Below, one piece after another: positions 47,858 through 55,755 of a DNA stretch of 64,000 bases (position 1 is its first letter; each line of letters opens with the position of its first letter). A model generated the notes under the pieces. That model worked only from the letters and a program-made list of their open reading frames with translations. It had not been told where the DNA came from and did no database searches. Source of the stretch: Oceanobacter mangrovi (GTDB lineage: Bacteria; Pseudomonadota; Gammaproteobacteria; Pseudomonadales; Oceanobacteraceae); contig NZ_JAHXZR010000005.1 of assembly GCF_019740315.1 (NCBI RefSeq), forward strand, positions 297,705 to 361,704. The letters are read 5' to 3'. The position numbers and the translations under genes were made by a program.

Positions 47858-48637
47858 TCAGATGTCGGCGATAGACTCCAGACTCTCTGGCAGAATCTGG
47901 CCACCATCCACCACGATTTGCTGGCCAGTGATATAACCGGCTTCGTCTGATGCAAAGAACAGCGCTGCGTTACCAATATCTTCCACCGCTCCCAGTCGCT
48001 TGAGCGGAATCGACGCCGCCATGCCATCCAGATATTCCTGACCGAGGTCTTGCAGACCTTCAGTCATGATGTTGCCGGGCATCACAGCGTTAATGGTGGT
48101 GTTGTAACGTGACAGCTCCATCGCTGCTGTTTTCAGGAACCCCAGCTGACCGGCCTTGGAAGCGCCGTAATGGGCCCAGCCCGGATAGCCGGTTACCGGC
48201 CCGGTAATGGAAGAAGTCACAATCACCCGGCCCTTGCCGTTTTTCTCGAATGACGGGATACAGGCCTTGACGCACAGGAAGGTGCTTTTAAGGTTAGTAG
48301 CCATCACGCCGTCCCAGTCTTCCGGATTCATGTCGATCAGTTTCACCTGCGGGAAGATACCGGCGTTGGCACACAGAATATCGACCGGGCCAAAGGTGCT
48401 TTCGGTGGTCGCAATCAGTTGCTGAACCGACTGCCAGTCCGCCACGTCACAGCTGCAACAGGCTGCAGTGCCGCCTGCAGCAATGATTTCAGCCACCGCC
48501 AGTTCGGCGTCGGCCATGCCCCTAGCGGCAATCATTACTTTGGCACCCTGCTTGGCAAATACGGTGGCGATGCCCTTGCCAATCCCCTTGGAACCACCGG
48601 TAACAATCACCACCTTGTCTTTAATCGAAGTCAGCAT
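47858..48637 (-). CDS. Short-chain dehydrogenase/reductase
   Basis: 259 aa classical SDR. The NAD(P)-binding TGGSKGIG, NAG motif (CANAGI), catalytic Ser in VTSSITG and Tyr-Lys in YGASK are all present, and the C-terminal VDGGQ is typical. Close in style to FabG-like alcohol dehydrogenases. It is located upstream of eutBC on the same strand and divergent from the kinase/phospho-lyase pair, so it may act on an aldehyde, alcohol or amino alcohol of the same pathway; the substrate is inferred only from position. Confidence 0.9.
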   Translation of the reverse strand: MLTSIKDKVVIVTGGSKGIGKGIATVFAKQGAKVMIAARGMADAELAVAEIIAAGGTAACCSCDVADWQSVQQLIATTESTFGPVDILCANAGIFPQVKLIDMNPEDWDGVMATNLKSTFLCVKACIPSFEKNGKGRVIVTSSITGPVTGYPGWAHYGASKAGQLGFLKTAAMELSRYNTTINAVMPGNIMTEGLQDLGQEYLDGMAASIPLKRLGAVEDIGNAALFFASDEAGYITGQQIVVDGGQILPESLESIADI

Positions 48638-48717
48638 CTCAGGCTCCCCTTGCTGTGCTGTGCACCTGTCTTCAGGTTTGAATTTGATGATTTTAGAGTG
48701 GGATTAAATTCTGACAT

Positions 48718-48767
48718 TTGCAACATAGAAATATTGCAAGACCAACATTTTGACTTTCTAATGTTGC
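48718..48767. promoter_or_regulatory. CAACAT half-site cluster in the divergent intergenic region
   Basis: GCAACAT (48720-48726), CAACAT (48743-48748) and the inverted ATGTTGC (48761-48767) lie in the 167 bases between the SDR start and the kinase start; the first and last form an exact inverted pair. TTGCAA also occurs twice (48718-48723, 48734-48739). The arrangement suggests an operator controlling both directions, possibly for the DeoR-family protein at 51658. Confidence 0.35.
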
Positions 48768-48804
48768 CAAAGCGGTGAAAGTGAAAAGGTTCGAGGAGTC
48801 AACC

Positions 48805-49815
48805 ATGGGCGGCATCTACGATTCAGATTTTGTGACACGACTGGCCAAGGGGGTTGAATCCCTCGCCGGGCAATGGGGCGCAACCCCGGCAGCCCAGGTA
48901 CGACTGCTGACGCTGTCTGAAAACGCAACTTTTATTCTGCAAGATCCCACATTTTCAAAACCCATGATTGTGCGGGTGCATCGGCCTGACTATCACAGTC
49001 TCATCGAAATTCAGTCAGAACTGGCCTGGATTCAGGCATTAAAAGCCAGTGAGTTGCTGACGACACCAGCGCCGATTGCCATGCTCAATGGCGAACTGGT
49101 CGGCAGCTTTGATGATCAGGGCCACACCCGTTATGTGGTGGCGTTTGAATTTGCCCCCGGTACCGAGCCCAATGCTGACGACGACCTCAGTGCCGGTTTT
49201 GAAACCCTTGGGGCTATTTCGGCCCGCCTGCACTTGCATACTGCAGACTGGCCAGTGCCAAGCGGCTTTGTGCGCAAACGCTGGGATTTCAAATCAGCAT
49301 TTGGCGATCAGCCCTTGTGGGGCGACTGGCGCGCCGCTCTGGGTCTGGAGCCCGCCGGCGAAGCCATTTTGCAGCAGCTACTGGACGTCCTTGAACAACG
49401 GCTGGCGGCTTACGGCAGCAGCAGCGACCGCTTTGGCCTGATCCACACCGACCTGCGCCTGGCCAACCTCTTGGTCACCGACGATCAGCTCACGGTAATC
49501 GACTTCGACGACTGCGGTTTCAGCTGGTTTATGTACGACTTCGCCTCCGCCATTTCCTTCTTCGAAACCTCGCCGACAATCCCTGCCTTACAAGCCGCCT
49601 GGCTCAAGGGCTATCGCAGCGTACGACCGTTAGGGCCGGAACACGAAGCCATGCTGCCAGACTTTATTATGTTCCGCCGCATGCTGTTAACCGCCTGGAT
49701 CGCCTCTCACCCGGAAACTGAAACCGCTGCTGAAGCCGGTCTGGCCGATTACACCCAAGGCACCATTGAACTGGCGAAACAATACCTGCAGAGCCACAGT
49801 GAGGTATGCGCCTGA
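48805..49815 (+). CDS. APH/choline-kinase-like small-molecule kinase (putative amino-alcohol kinase)
   Basis: 336 aa phosphotransferase of the aminoglycoside phosphotransferase superfamily, with the catalytic-loop motif HTDLRLANLLV (H-x-D-x4-N) and metal-binding DFDDCGFSWFMYD. Closest in look to homoserine-kinase-II/choline-kinase-like enzymes. ATG 48805 has GAGGAG seven bases upstream and is preferred over GTG 48775. Its stop overlaps the start of a class-III PLP enzyme with the signature of phospho-lyases, so ethanolamine or a related amino alcohol is the likely substrate; hydroxylysine is an alternative. The activity is inference from context. Confidence 0.8.
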   Translation: MGGIYDSDFVTRLAKGVESLAGQWGATPAAQVRLLTLSENATFILQDPTFSKPMIVRVHRPDYHSLIEIQSELAWIQALKASELLTTPAPIAMLNGELVGSFDDQGHTRYVVAFEFAPGTEPNADDDLSAGFETLGAISARLHLHTADWPVPSGFVRKRWDFKSAFGDQPLWGDWRAALGLEPAGEAILQQLLDVLEQRLAAYGSSSDRFGLIHTDLRLANLLVTDDQLTVIDFDDCGFSWFMYDFASAISFFETSPTIPALQAAWLKGYRSVRPLGPEHEAMLPDFIMFRRMLLTAWIASHPETETAAEAGLADYTQGTIELAKQYLQSHSEVCA

Positions 49816-51158
49816 TGCAAAGTCCAACGGAAGCAGACAATCAGGTTCGCGGCATTCTGGAAATGAATGCCTTCGACAGCAAGTCAGCCAGTGGCCAGGA
49901 TGATCCGGCTCTGCAACGCCGACTCGCCAACGTTGGTGCCGCGTCGGTGCTGTTCTACCGCCAACCCATTGAAATGGTCTCGGCTCTGGGCGCCTGGATG
50001 AGCGCCGCCAATGGCAAGCGCTATCTTGACTGCTACAACAATGTGCCCTGTGTGGGTCATTCCCACCCCGCCGTGACCGCTGCAGTCAGCAAACAGATCA
50101 GTCGGCTGAATACCAATACCCGTTATCTGGTGCAGGTGGTCGACGATTATCTGGAAGCCCTGAAGGCAAAATTCCCGGCCGAACTGTCGAATGCGGTGCT
50201 GACCTGTTCTGGCAGTGAAGCCAATGATCTGGCCATGCGAATTGCCTGCAAGAACACAGGTCATCGTGGCTTTATCGTTACCGAGGCCGCCTATCACGGC
50301 AACACCGCCTATGTGACGGAAGTGTCGCCTTCGTCATTCAAACAAGGCTCCATCCCCGACCACGTAGTGACCGTACCGGCACCATCCAGAGCCAACTATG
50401 GCGATGATATTGCCGAAGGTTTTGCCATGGCGGTTAAAAAAGCCATCAGCACCCTGAAAATCCGTGGTTATGGCATCGCCGCGTTATTGGTGGATTCGAT
50501 CTTTTCGTCCGACGGCGTATTTGGCCAGCCGCAAGGCTTTTTGCGAGCGGCGGTAGATATTGTTCATCAGGCGGGCGGGTTTTATATCGCCGATGAAGTC
50601 CAGCCCGGCTTTGGCCGTTTGGGTAGCGCCTTCTGGGGCTTTGAATACCACCAGGTGCTGCCGGATATCGTCACCATGGGCAAACCGATGGGCAATGGCT
50701 TCCCGATGGCAGGCATGGTCACCCGGCCTGAATATCTGGCCCGCTTCTGTGAAGACGTCGGCTACTTCAACACCTTTGGAGGCAACCCGGTGTCCTGCGC
50801 TGCCGGTCTGGCGGTACTCAAGGTGATGGAACAGGAGGAACTGCAGACTAACGCCCATAAGATCGGCCAATACCTGTGCAGCGGCCTCAACAGCATTGCC
50901 GCTGATCACGCCGCCATTGGTGAAGTACGTGGTGAAGGTCTGTTTCTTGGTGTGGATATTTGCCAGCCAGATCAACCTGAGTTGGCTGACCCGGCGGCGA
51001 CAGTGCGGTTAATCGACGGCTTACGCGATGCCGGTATTCTGGCCGGTGCCGCAGGCAAACATGGTTCAACACTGAAGCTGCGTCCAGCGCTGTGCCTGAG
51101 CCAGGCGGAAGCGGATTTCTTTCTGGATGGCTTCCGCGCTGCTGCCCGGCGGTTGTAA
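49815..51158 (+). CDS. Class-III PLP enzyme, putative ethanolamine-phosphate phospho-lyase
   Basis: 447 aa aminotransferase-fold protein. The PLP lysine (Lys290) is in TMGKPMGNGFPMAG, the motif typical of the AGXT2L1/ETNPPL branch, with CSGSEANDLAMRIA, EAAYHGNT and ADEVQPGFGRLG. ETNPPL-type enzymes split phosphoethanolamine into acetaldehyde, ammonia and phosphate; relatives act on 5-phosphohydroxylysine or aminopropanol phosphate. Coupling to a kinase gene (TGATG overlap) supports phospho-lyase rather than transaminase activity. In many bacteria kinase and phospho-lyase are fused in one chain; here they are separate. Starts at 49806 or 49863 are possible alternatives. Confidence 0.8.
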   Translation: MQSPTEADNQVRGILEMNAFDSKSASGQDDPALQRRLANVGAASVLFYRQPIEMVSALGAWMSAANGKRYLDCYNNVPCVGHSHPAVTAAVSKQISRLNTNTRYLVQVVDDYLEALKAKFPAELSNAVLTCSGSEANDLAMRIACKNTGHRGFIVTEAAYHGNTAYVTEVSPSSFKQGSIPDHVVTVPAPSRANYGDDIAEGFAMAVKKAISTLKIRGYGIAALLVDSIFSSDGVFGQPQGFLRAAVDIVHQAGGFYIADEVQPGFGRLGSAFWGFEYHQVLPDIVTMGKPMGNGFPMAGMVTRPEYLARFCEDVGYFNTFGGNPVSCAAGLAVLKVMEQEELQTNAHKIGQYLCSGLNSIAADHAAIGEVRGEGLFLGVDICQPDQPELADPAATVRLIDGLRDAGILAGAAGKHGSTLKLRPALCLSQAEADFFLDGFRAAARRL

Positions 51159-51202
51159 AGCCCGATTACATCCAGCCTGCAAAACGCCGGTTATCGAGCC
51201 GC

Positions 51203-51610
51203 CTAGTGCTCGGTACCGGCATAAACCCACATAGGTTCGGTTTTACCGGCCCGTTCAAAACCGACCGACTTATAGAATTCAATCGCATCACCATCAGCAG
51301 TCAGCATCTGCTGGTGAAAGTTTTTATAGCGTTCCTGCATGGCTGCCATCATACGGCGGCCAATCCCCTGGCCCTGATAATCTGGATGCACCAGCATATG
51401 AGGGTAATACACCACCAGGTAGCCATCTGAAATGGCATTCCCCACCCCGACCAGCTTGCCGTCGAGACGAGCCGTTACCAACGAGTGGGAGTTGTTCAGT
51501 GCCGGAATCAGCAGCTCTGGTTTGTCAGCAGATGACCAGCCATTGGCACGATAAAGTTCCAGGATTTCAGCTTCAGCCACCTGGTCTTGCAAGGAAATGA
51601 GCAAATTCAT
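51203..51610 (-). CDS. GNAT-family N-acetyltransferase
   Basis: 135 aa; acetyl-CoA motif A is HPDYQGQGIGRRMMAAM, and the C-terminal AIEFYKSVGFERAGKTEPMWVY is the usual motif B. Substrate unknown. It lies between the phospho-lyase and DeoR genes, 47 bases from the latter on the same strand, and may be the second gene of that transcript. Confidence 0.88.
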   Translation of the reverse strand: MNLLISLQDQVAEAEILELYRANGWSSADKPELLIPALNNSHSLVTARLDGKLVGVGNAISDGYLVVYYPHMLVHPDYQGQGIGRRMMAAMQERYKNFHQQMLTADGDAIEFYKSVGFERAGKTEPMWVYAGTEH

Positions 51611-51657
51611 TTATTCAGGATCCGTTCTGATTCATTGATAGAAGCTCGAGCGAGCTT

Positions 51658-52440
51658 TCAGTTAGCAGGGTATTGCAGAGGTGCAACCACCACCTGGGTT
51701 TTACCCGTTTGCAGGGCTTGCGCCAGCGGGCCTTGAGGCGTCTGGTCCGAAACCAGAAAATCCACTTCCGACCAGCCGCTATAACGGGCGGTTGCCATAC
51801 GATCGAATTTGGAATGATCCGCTACCACCAGGCTACGAGAACTTTGTGCCAGCATGGCAGCATAGACTTCAGCGGCATCGATCAAGGCATCGGAAGGCCC
51901 CATTGGCGACAGCGCACTGGCTCCAACCACCGCCACATCAGCGGCGTAGTTGGCCAGAAAACGCTGGGTCAAGGCACCATGAACAGCATTTTCCCCGGCA
52001 TGGTAACTACCGGGTGTAAGAATAATGTCGATAGAGGAATTCACGGCCAAGGCGTTGGCAACGCCAAAGGAGTGGGTAATCACAGTAACATTGTTCAGCT
52101 CCACTGCCATGCGGCGGGCCACCTGCACGGTCGTGGCACCTGAGCCCATCATGATGACATTGGCATTTTGTAACAGTGGCACACTGGCATTACCTATTGC
52201 CGCCCGCTCCCGTACATTCGACTTGTGACGCTCAGCCAGTACCGGCTCCGCTGGCTGCCGCAACATGGCACCGCCGTAGGTACGATTGATCAGCTGCTGT
52301 TCAGCCAGCTCTTCCAGGTCGCGCCGAATTGTCTCGGTGGTCACCTTCAACGCATCGGCTAACTGGCTGACCCGAATGGTTGGATTGAGCGCCAGCTGAT
52401 CAATAATATTTTTGTGGCGTAACGACTTTTTACGAGACAT
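51658..52440 (-). CDS. DeoR-family transcriptional regulator
   Basis: 260 aa. N-terminal winged helix-turn-helix (IRVSQLADALKVTTETIRRDLEELAEQQLINRTYGGA) is textbook DeoR; the C-terminal domain has the sugar-phosphate-isomerase-like fold (MGSGATTVQVARRM, VVADHSKFDRMA). Regulators of this type sense phosphorylated intermediates. Its position suggests it controls the amino-alcohol cluster, with a phosphorylated amino alcohol as possible inducer; this is inferred. Confidence 0.9.
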   Translation of the reverse strand: MSRKKSLRHKNIIDQLALNPTIRVSQLADALKVTTETIRRDLEELAEQQLINRTYGGAMLRQPAEPVLAERHKSNVRERAAIGNASVPLLQNANVIMMGSGATTVQVARRMAVELNNVTVITHSFGVANALAVNSSIDIILTPGSYHAGENAVHGALTQRFLANYAADVAVVGASALSPMGPSDALIDAAEVYAAMLAQSSRSLVVADHSKFDRMATARYSGWSEVDFLVSDQTPQGPLAQALQTGKTQVVVAPLQYPAN

Positions 52441-52557
52441 GCCTGTTCACATTGCCAGAATAACGGAGCGATGGGTTTCCCCGATGGTAGCGCAGGGTTG
52501 GCACATCTGTCGCCTGTATCCAGTATCATCCGGCCTTGTTGCCAGCACTCCTTTTTA

Positions 52558-54156
52558 TCAAGCCGACAATAGCTCCAGCGAGGCAGAATGCACCCGGATA
52601 TCCAGCTCGGTGGCGCGACCGGGGCTGCCGTCGAGCAGATATTCAATCGGCGTATTGGCGCGGATACAAATGCGATCCGCCTGGCGGATATGATTCTGGC
52701 TGTCTGGTTTTTGAAGATCCATTGTCTGGCGGTCATGACCTGGGCGGTCAGGGCTTAGACTATCAGGATTTGGACTGGCAGGGCCCTGATGATGAGGCTG
52801 GAATCGCGCAACCAGCTCTGTGACATTTCGAGGCAGAACACGGGAGACATTGACTGACGACTGTTCGACCGCCTCCTGCCAGCGCACCATCAGCCTGCCA
52901 CCACTATCCTGTGCCAAACCATCCTCAGAGCCATCCAGCCAGTCACCATTGGCCAGCCGATTGGCAACCGTGAACGAACACACTCGCAATGGCACAAACT
53001 CGCCATCATCAAACGATACCTGTAACTGGCTTTCAGCCCCCAGCGCCAAAGCCTGCAACAACAGGTCACCATTGCAGTCGGCGGTATCCAACCGCCGAAT
53101 ATGGCCCTGCAGGATCTGCTGACAGGCCTGACTAACCGACATGCCCACAACATCCATCCCCAACAGCGAAGCACACAAGGATGCAGACTCATCCAGCGGA
53201 ATCATGCCCATCACCGCATTGCTGTCAGCAACCACGCCCGCGACCTCCAGCAGAATATCGTCACCACCGCAGGCCACTACAACGTCGGCTCGGCGGGCCA
53301 GCGCCAGCAAGGCCAGATCACGGGCATTATCCTTCCCAGTGTTCATCAGGGTAATCACAAAATCCTGTTGCAACAGCCGGGTAGCTTCATCGGCAACGGC
53401 CTGCCACTGACCATCGCCAGCCCGACTATCCACAATCAACCAAAGCTGGCTGAGCGGCTTGATCACACCCCGCTGGCGATAACGCTCTAACGCCCGTAGC
53501 TGAATAGCCGATAATTGACAGCCAGGGCCTGCATCAACCGCCGCCACTAACTCACGGCCATGCAGGTGCGGATTGAGAGTCAGCAGGTGAGCCGCCGCCA
53601 GAAAACAGCCACTGTCATTCCGGCGATCGACATGAATCAGCACCTGCGCGCCCTGCTGGCGCTGCTGTTCAAGCCAATCTAACAGTCGTATCAATTGATC
53701 TGGTTCGGCAATGCCGGTCGGAGGAATACCCGCTGCCTGATAGTGCAATCCGGCCAGCCGGGCACTGGTTTGCAACACCGGCAGCTCTGGGCTGAGATCC
53801 AGCACAGCTGAGATTCCCTTACGCTGTACAAGCAACAGATCTGCAGGCGACAGACTACTGGCAAACCAGAGATTATCGGTCAGCTGATGGATACCGGATT
53901 GCTGGCGTTGCACGACCCGGTCAAACAGGCTCCGTCCATACACCATCAGCCGCACTGGCCAGACCAGCAGCCAGAGCGCTGCTGGCAACGTGCCATCCGC
54001 TCGCCGCCAGCGATCCGGCTTGCCACTGGCGTACGGCAATACCACCAACATTAACGAAGCACCCAACCAGAAAAACATCAAAGACAAAAACCAGCCACGT
54101 AACACCAGTGCAAGAATCAGACTGGAGATAGCCAGAGGAAAATAAAAGGAATACAC
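52558..54156 (-). CDS. Degenerate dual-specificity phosphatase/diacylglycerol-kinase fusion
   Basis: 532 aa. Two N-terminal membrane helices (about 3-42) and a third near 60-75, then a dual-specificity-phosphatase-like domain (about 88-230), then a region like the diacylglycerol/lipid kinase catalytic domain (about 236-532). Both active sites look lost. The phosphatase loop that should read HCxxGxxR is H175-V-D-R-R-N-D-S, with no Cys. The kinase GGDGT is GGDDI at 297-301, and the GT-x-NDFA loop is LDESASLCA at 321-329. A low-complexity Asp/Ser/Pro/His linker occurs near 450-490. Frame and length are intact, so it is a protein, perhaps a binding or scaffold pseudoenzyme, rather than a pseudogene. 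Confidence 0.7.
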   Translation of the reverse strand: MYSFYFPLAISSLILALVLRGWFLSLMFFWLGASLMLVVLPYASGKPDRWRRADGTLPAALWLLVWPVRLMVYGRSLFDRVVQRQQSGIHQLTDNLWFASSLSPADLLLVQRKGISAVLDLSPELPVLQTSARLAGLHYQAAGIPPTGIAEPDQLIRLLDWLEQQRQQGAQVLIHVDRRNDSGCFLAAAHLLTLNPHLHGRELVAAVDAGPGCQLSAIQLRALERYRQRGVIKPLSQLWLIVDSRAGDGQWQAVADEATRLLQQDFVITLMNTGKDNARDLALLALARRADVVVACGGDDILLEVAGVVADSNAVMGMIPLDESASLCASLLGMDVVGMSVSQACQQILQGHIRRLDTADCNGDLLLQALALGAESQLQVSFDDGEFVPLRVCSFTVANRLANGDWLDGSEDGLAQDSGGRLMVRWQEAVEQSSVNVSRVLPRNVTELVARFQPHHQGPASPNPDSLSPDRPGHDRQTMDLQKPDSQNHIRQADRICIRANTPIEYLLDGSPGRATELDIRVHSASLELLSA

Positions 54157-54445
54157 CGCAACGACCTCTCATGGAGTGGCAACTCATTTCCTCACCATCA
54201 GAGCCCGAGAAGGAATTTCGGTTCACTCATCCACAAACCGATCAGCACCGCGTAGCGGGACAATTTGCGCCAACCGCAATACCAATCCCACGGAACAGGC
54301 GCACGCTATACAAAACATTTCACTAGCTGCTCCTGCAGATGTGAACTCTGCCCGTTCTGTCGTTTCGAATCCTGGTGTTTCAGGAATATGCTGTTCGGCC
54401 CGGCCAGTAATTCCAGATCCACCGATCATTAAGGGAGTAAACGGC

Positions 54446-55444
54446 ATGACCAGCGCAACCACCCGGCTATCGCCACTGCCATCCACCAAAGGAAATCAGT
54501 ACGGCCTGTTGATGGGTTCATCATCCAGTATGCAGCAGCTGTTTCGGCGTATCAGACGGGTGTCAGGTTCCGGGGTAAACACACTGCTGACCGGCGAACC
54601 CGGCAGTGGTAAAAAACGTACAGCACTGACCCTGCACCAATACAGCCCACTGGCGCGCCATCCGTTTATGGCCATTGATTGCGCCATGTTGAGCGACGAT
54701 CCTGAAGAAGCAGCCGGTAGCCTGCCGTCCGCCTCATCCAGCCTTGCCTGCCAGACCCTGCCCTGCTTTGGCCAGTTCACACTGGGAACGCTGTACCTGG
54801 ATGAAATCACCGCCATGCCGATGAAGCTACAAGACAAGCTGGCAACCATGCTGGCCCATAACAGCCAGCCTGCCAGCGCAGCCCACCCGGCCAGCCAATC
54901 GCCATTACGCATCATTGCCGCCACCCAACACGACCCGATTCGGGCAGTTACCCAAGGCCGTTTGCAGGAGCAACTCTACTTTCAGCTGGCGCAGTTTCCG
55001 GTACAGATTCCGCCGTTGCGCGAACGTGACGACGATGCCGTCGAGCTGGCGCAGCATTTTCTGCAGCACTTCAACCGTCAGACCACCAGCAGCAAATCGT
55101 TCAGCCGGGATGTTATCCGGCAGATTCGTAACCATGACTGGCCAGGTAACGTCAGTGAACTGCGCAAGCGGGTTGAACAGGCACATGGTCGGGCGGGAGA
55201 AATCATTACCGCAACGGAATTTTGCGATCAGCGTTTTGAGGACAGCTTGATCAGCGGACACGAAATCAGCCCACTGGATCACCAGAAGACGACGTCTGAT
55301 GGCCCCGGCAGCTGGCTTTCCGTCAGCGAAGCTGAACGCCAGCTAGTCATCAACACCCTCAATAGCTGCCAGCAAAATCGCCAGCAAGCGGCGGCTTTAT
55401 TGGGAATCACCGTTGAAGTTCTGGATCAAAAACTTGCGCAATAA
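54446..55444 (+). CDS. AAA+ enhancer-binding-protein-like regulator lacking GAFTGA
   Basis: 332 aa. Walker A GEPGSGKKR (50-58), Walker B LYLDE (116-120), RIIAATQHD sensor, LQEQLYFQLAQFPVQIPPLRER and DWPGNVSELRKRVE are those of sigma54 activators, and a Fis-type helix-turn-helix ends the protein (NRQQAAALLGITVEVLDQKL). The segment that should carry ELFGHEKGAFTGA is replaced by an unrelated Ser/Ala-rich stretch (91-110), so contact with sigma54 is doubtful. There is no receiver or sensor domain. ATG 54446 has AAGGGAG at -15 to -9; the frame is open further upstream to 54176 but reads non-protein-like. Confidence 0.8.
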   Translation: MTSATTRLSPLPSTKGNQYGLLMGSSSSMQQLFRRIRRVSGSGVNTLLTGEPGSGKKRTALTLHQYSPLARHPFMAIDCAMLSDDPEEAAGSLPSASSSLACQTLPCFGQFTLGTLYLDEITAMPMKLQDKLATMLAHNSQPASAAHPASQSPLRIIAATQHDPIRAVTQGRLQEQLYFQLAQFPVQIPPLRERDDDAVELAQHFLQHFNRQTTSSKSFSRDVIRQIRNHDWPGNVSELRKRVEQAHGRAGEIITATEFCDQRFEDSLISGHEISPLDHQKTTSDGPGSWLSVSEAERQLVINTLNSCQQNRQQAAALLGITVEVLDQKLAQ

Positions 55445-55755
55445 AATAGACAGCAAGACTCATATTTATAAACAACAAATTGTTAAATATATTTACCGAC
55501 TCCACAGAGTATCAGCAATAAATCTATAAAACGCAAAGCCATAGACCGATAAAATTCAAGCCACCTCTCAATACAAAGAATCTATTACAATAGTAACGAT
55601 TCCCTCTTTATCAGATATTTGCGACCAATTACAGAAATCCCATATCCGTTCCAATTAATATCGCATCGCCCGTGGACAGGAGGTTCAGGAGTACTCAATA
55701 GCAGTATGTCTGACGGCATAAAAGACAAAAATGAAAACCCTCAAAGGATTCAGAC
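55445..55755. other. AT-rich intergenic region upstream of the multicopper oxidase
   Basis: 311 bases, markedly AT-rich, no gene or strong hairpin. It presumably contains the promoter of the gene at 55756. Confidence 0.5.

Noticed and set aside
54176..54445. N-terminal extension of the AAA+ regulator
   Set aside because: The frame is open, but the translation is Ser/Asn/Pro-rich without domain features, and a good ribosome-binding site precedes ATG 54446.
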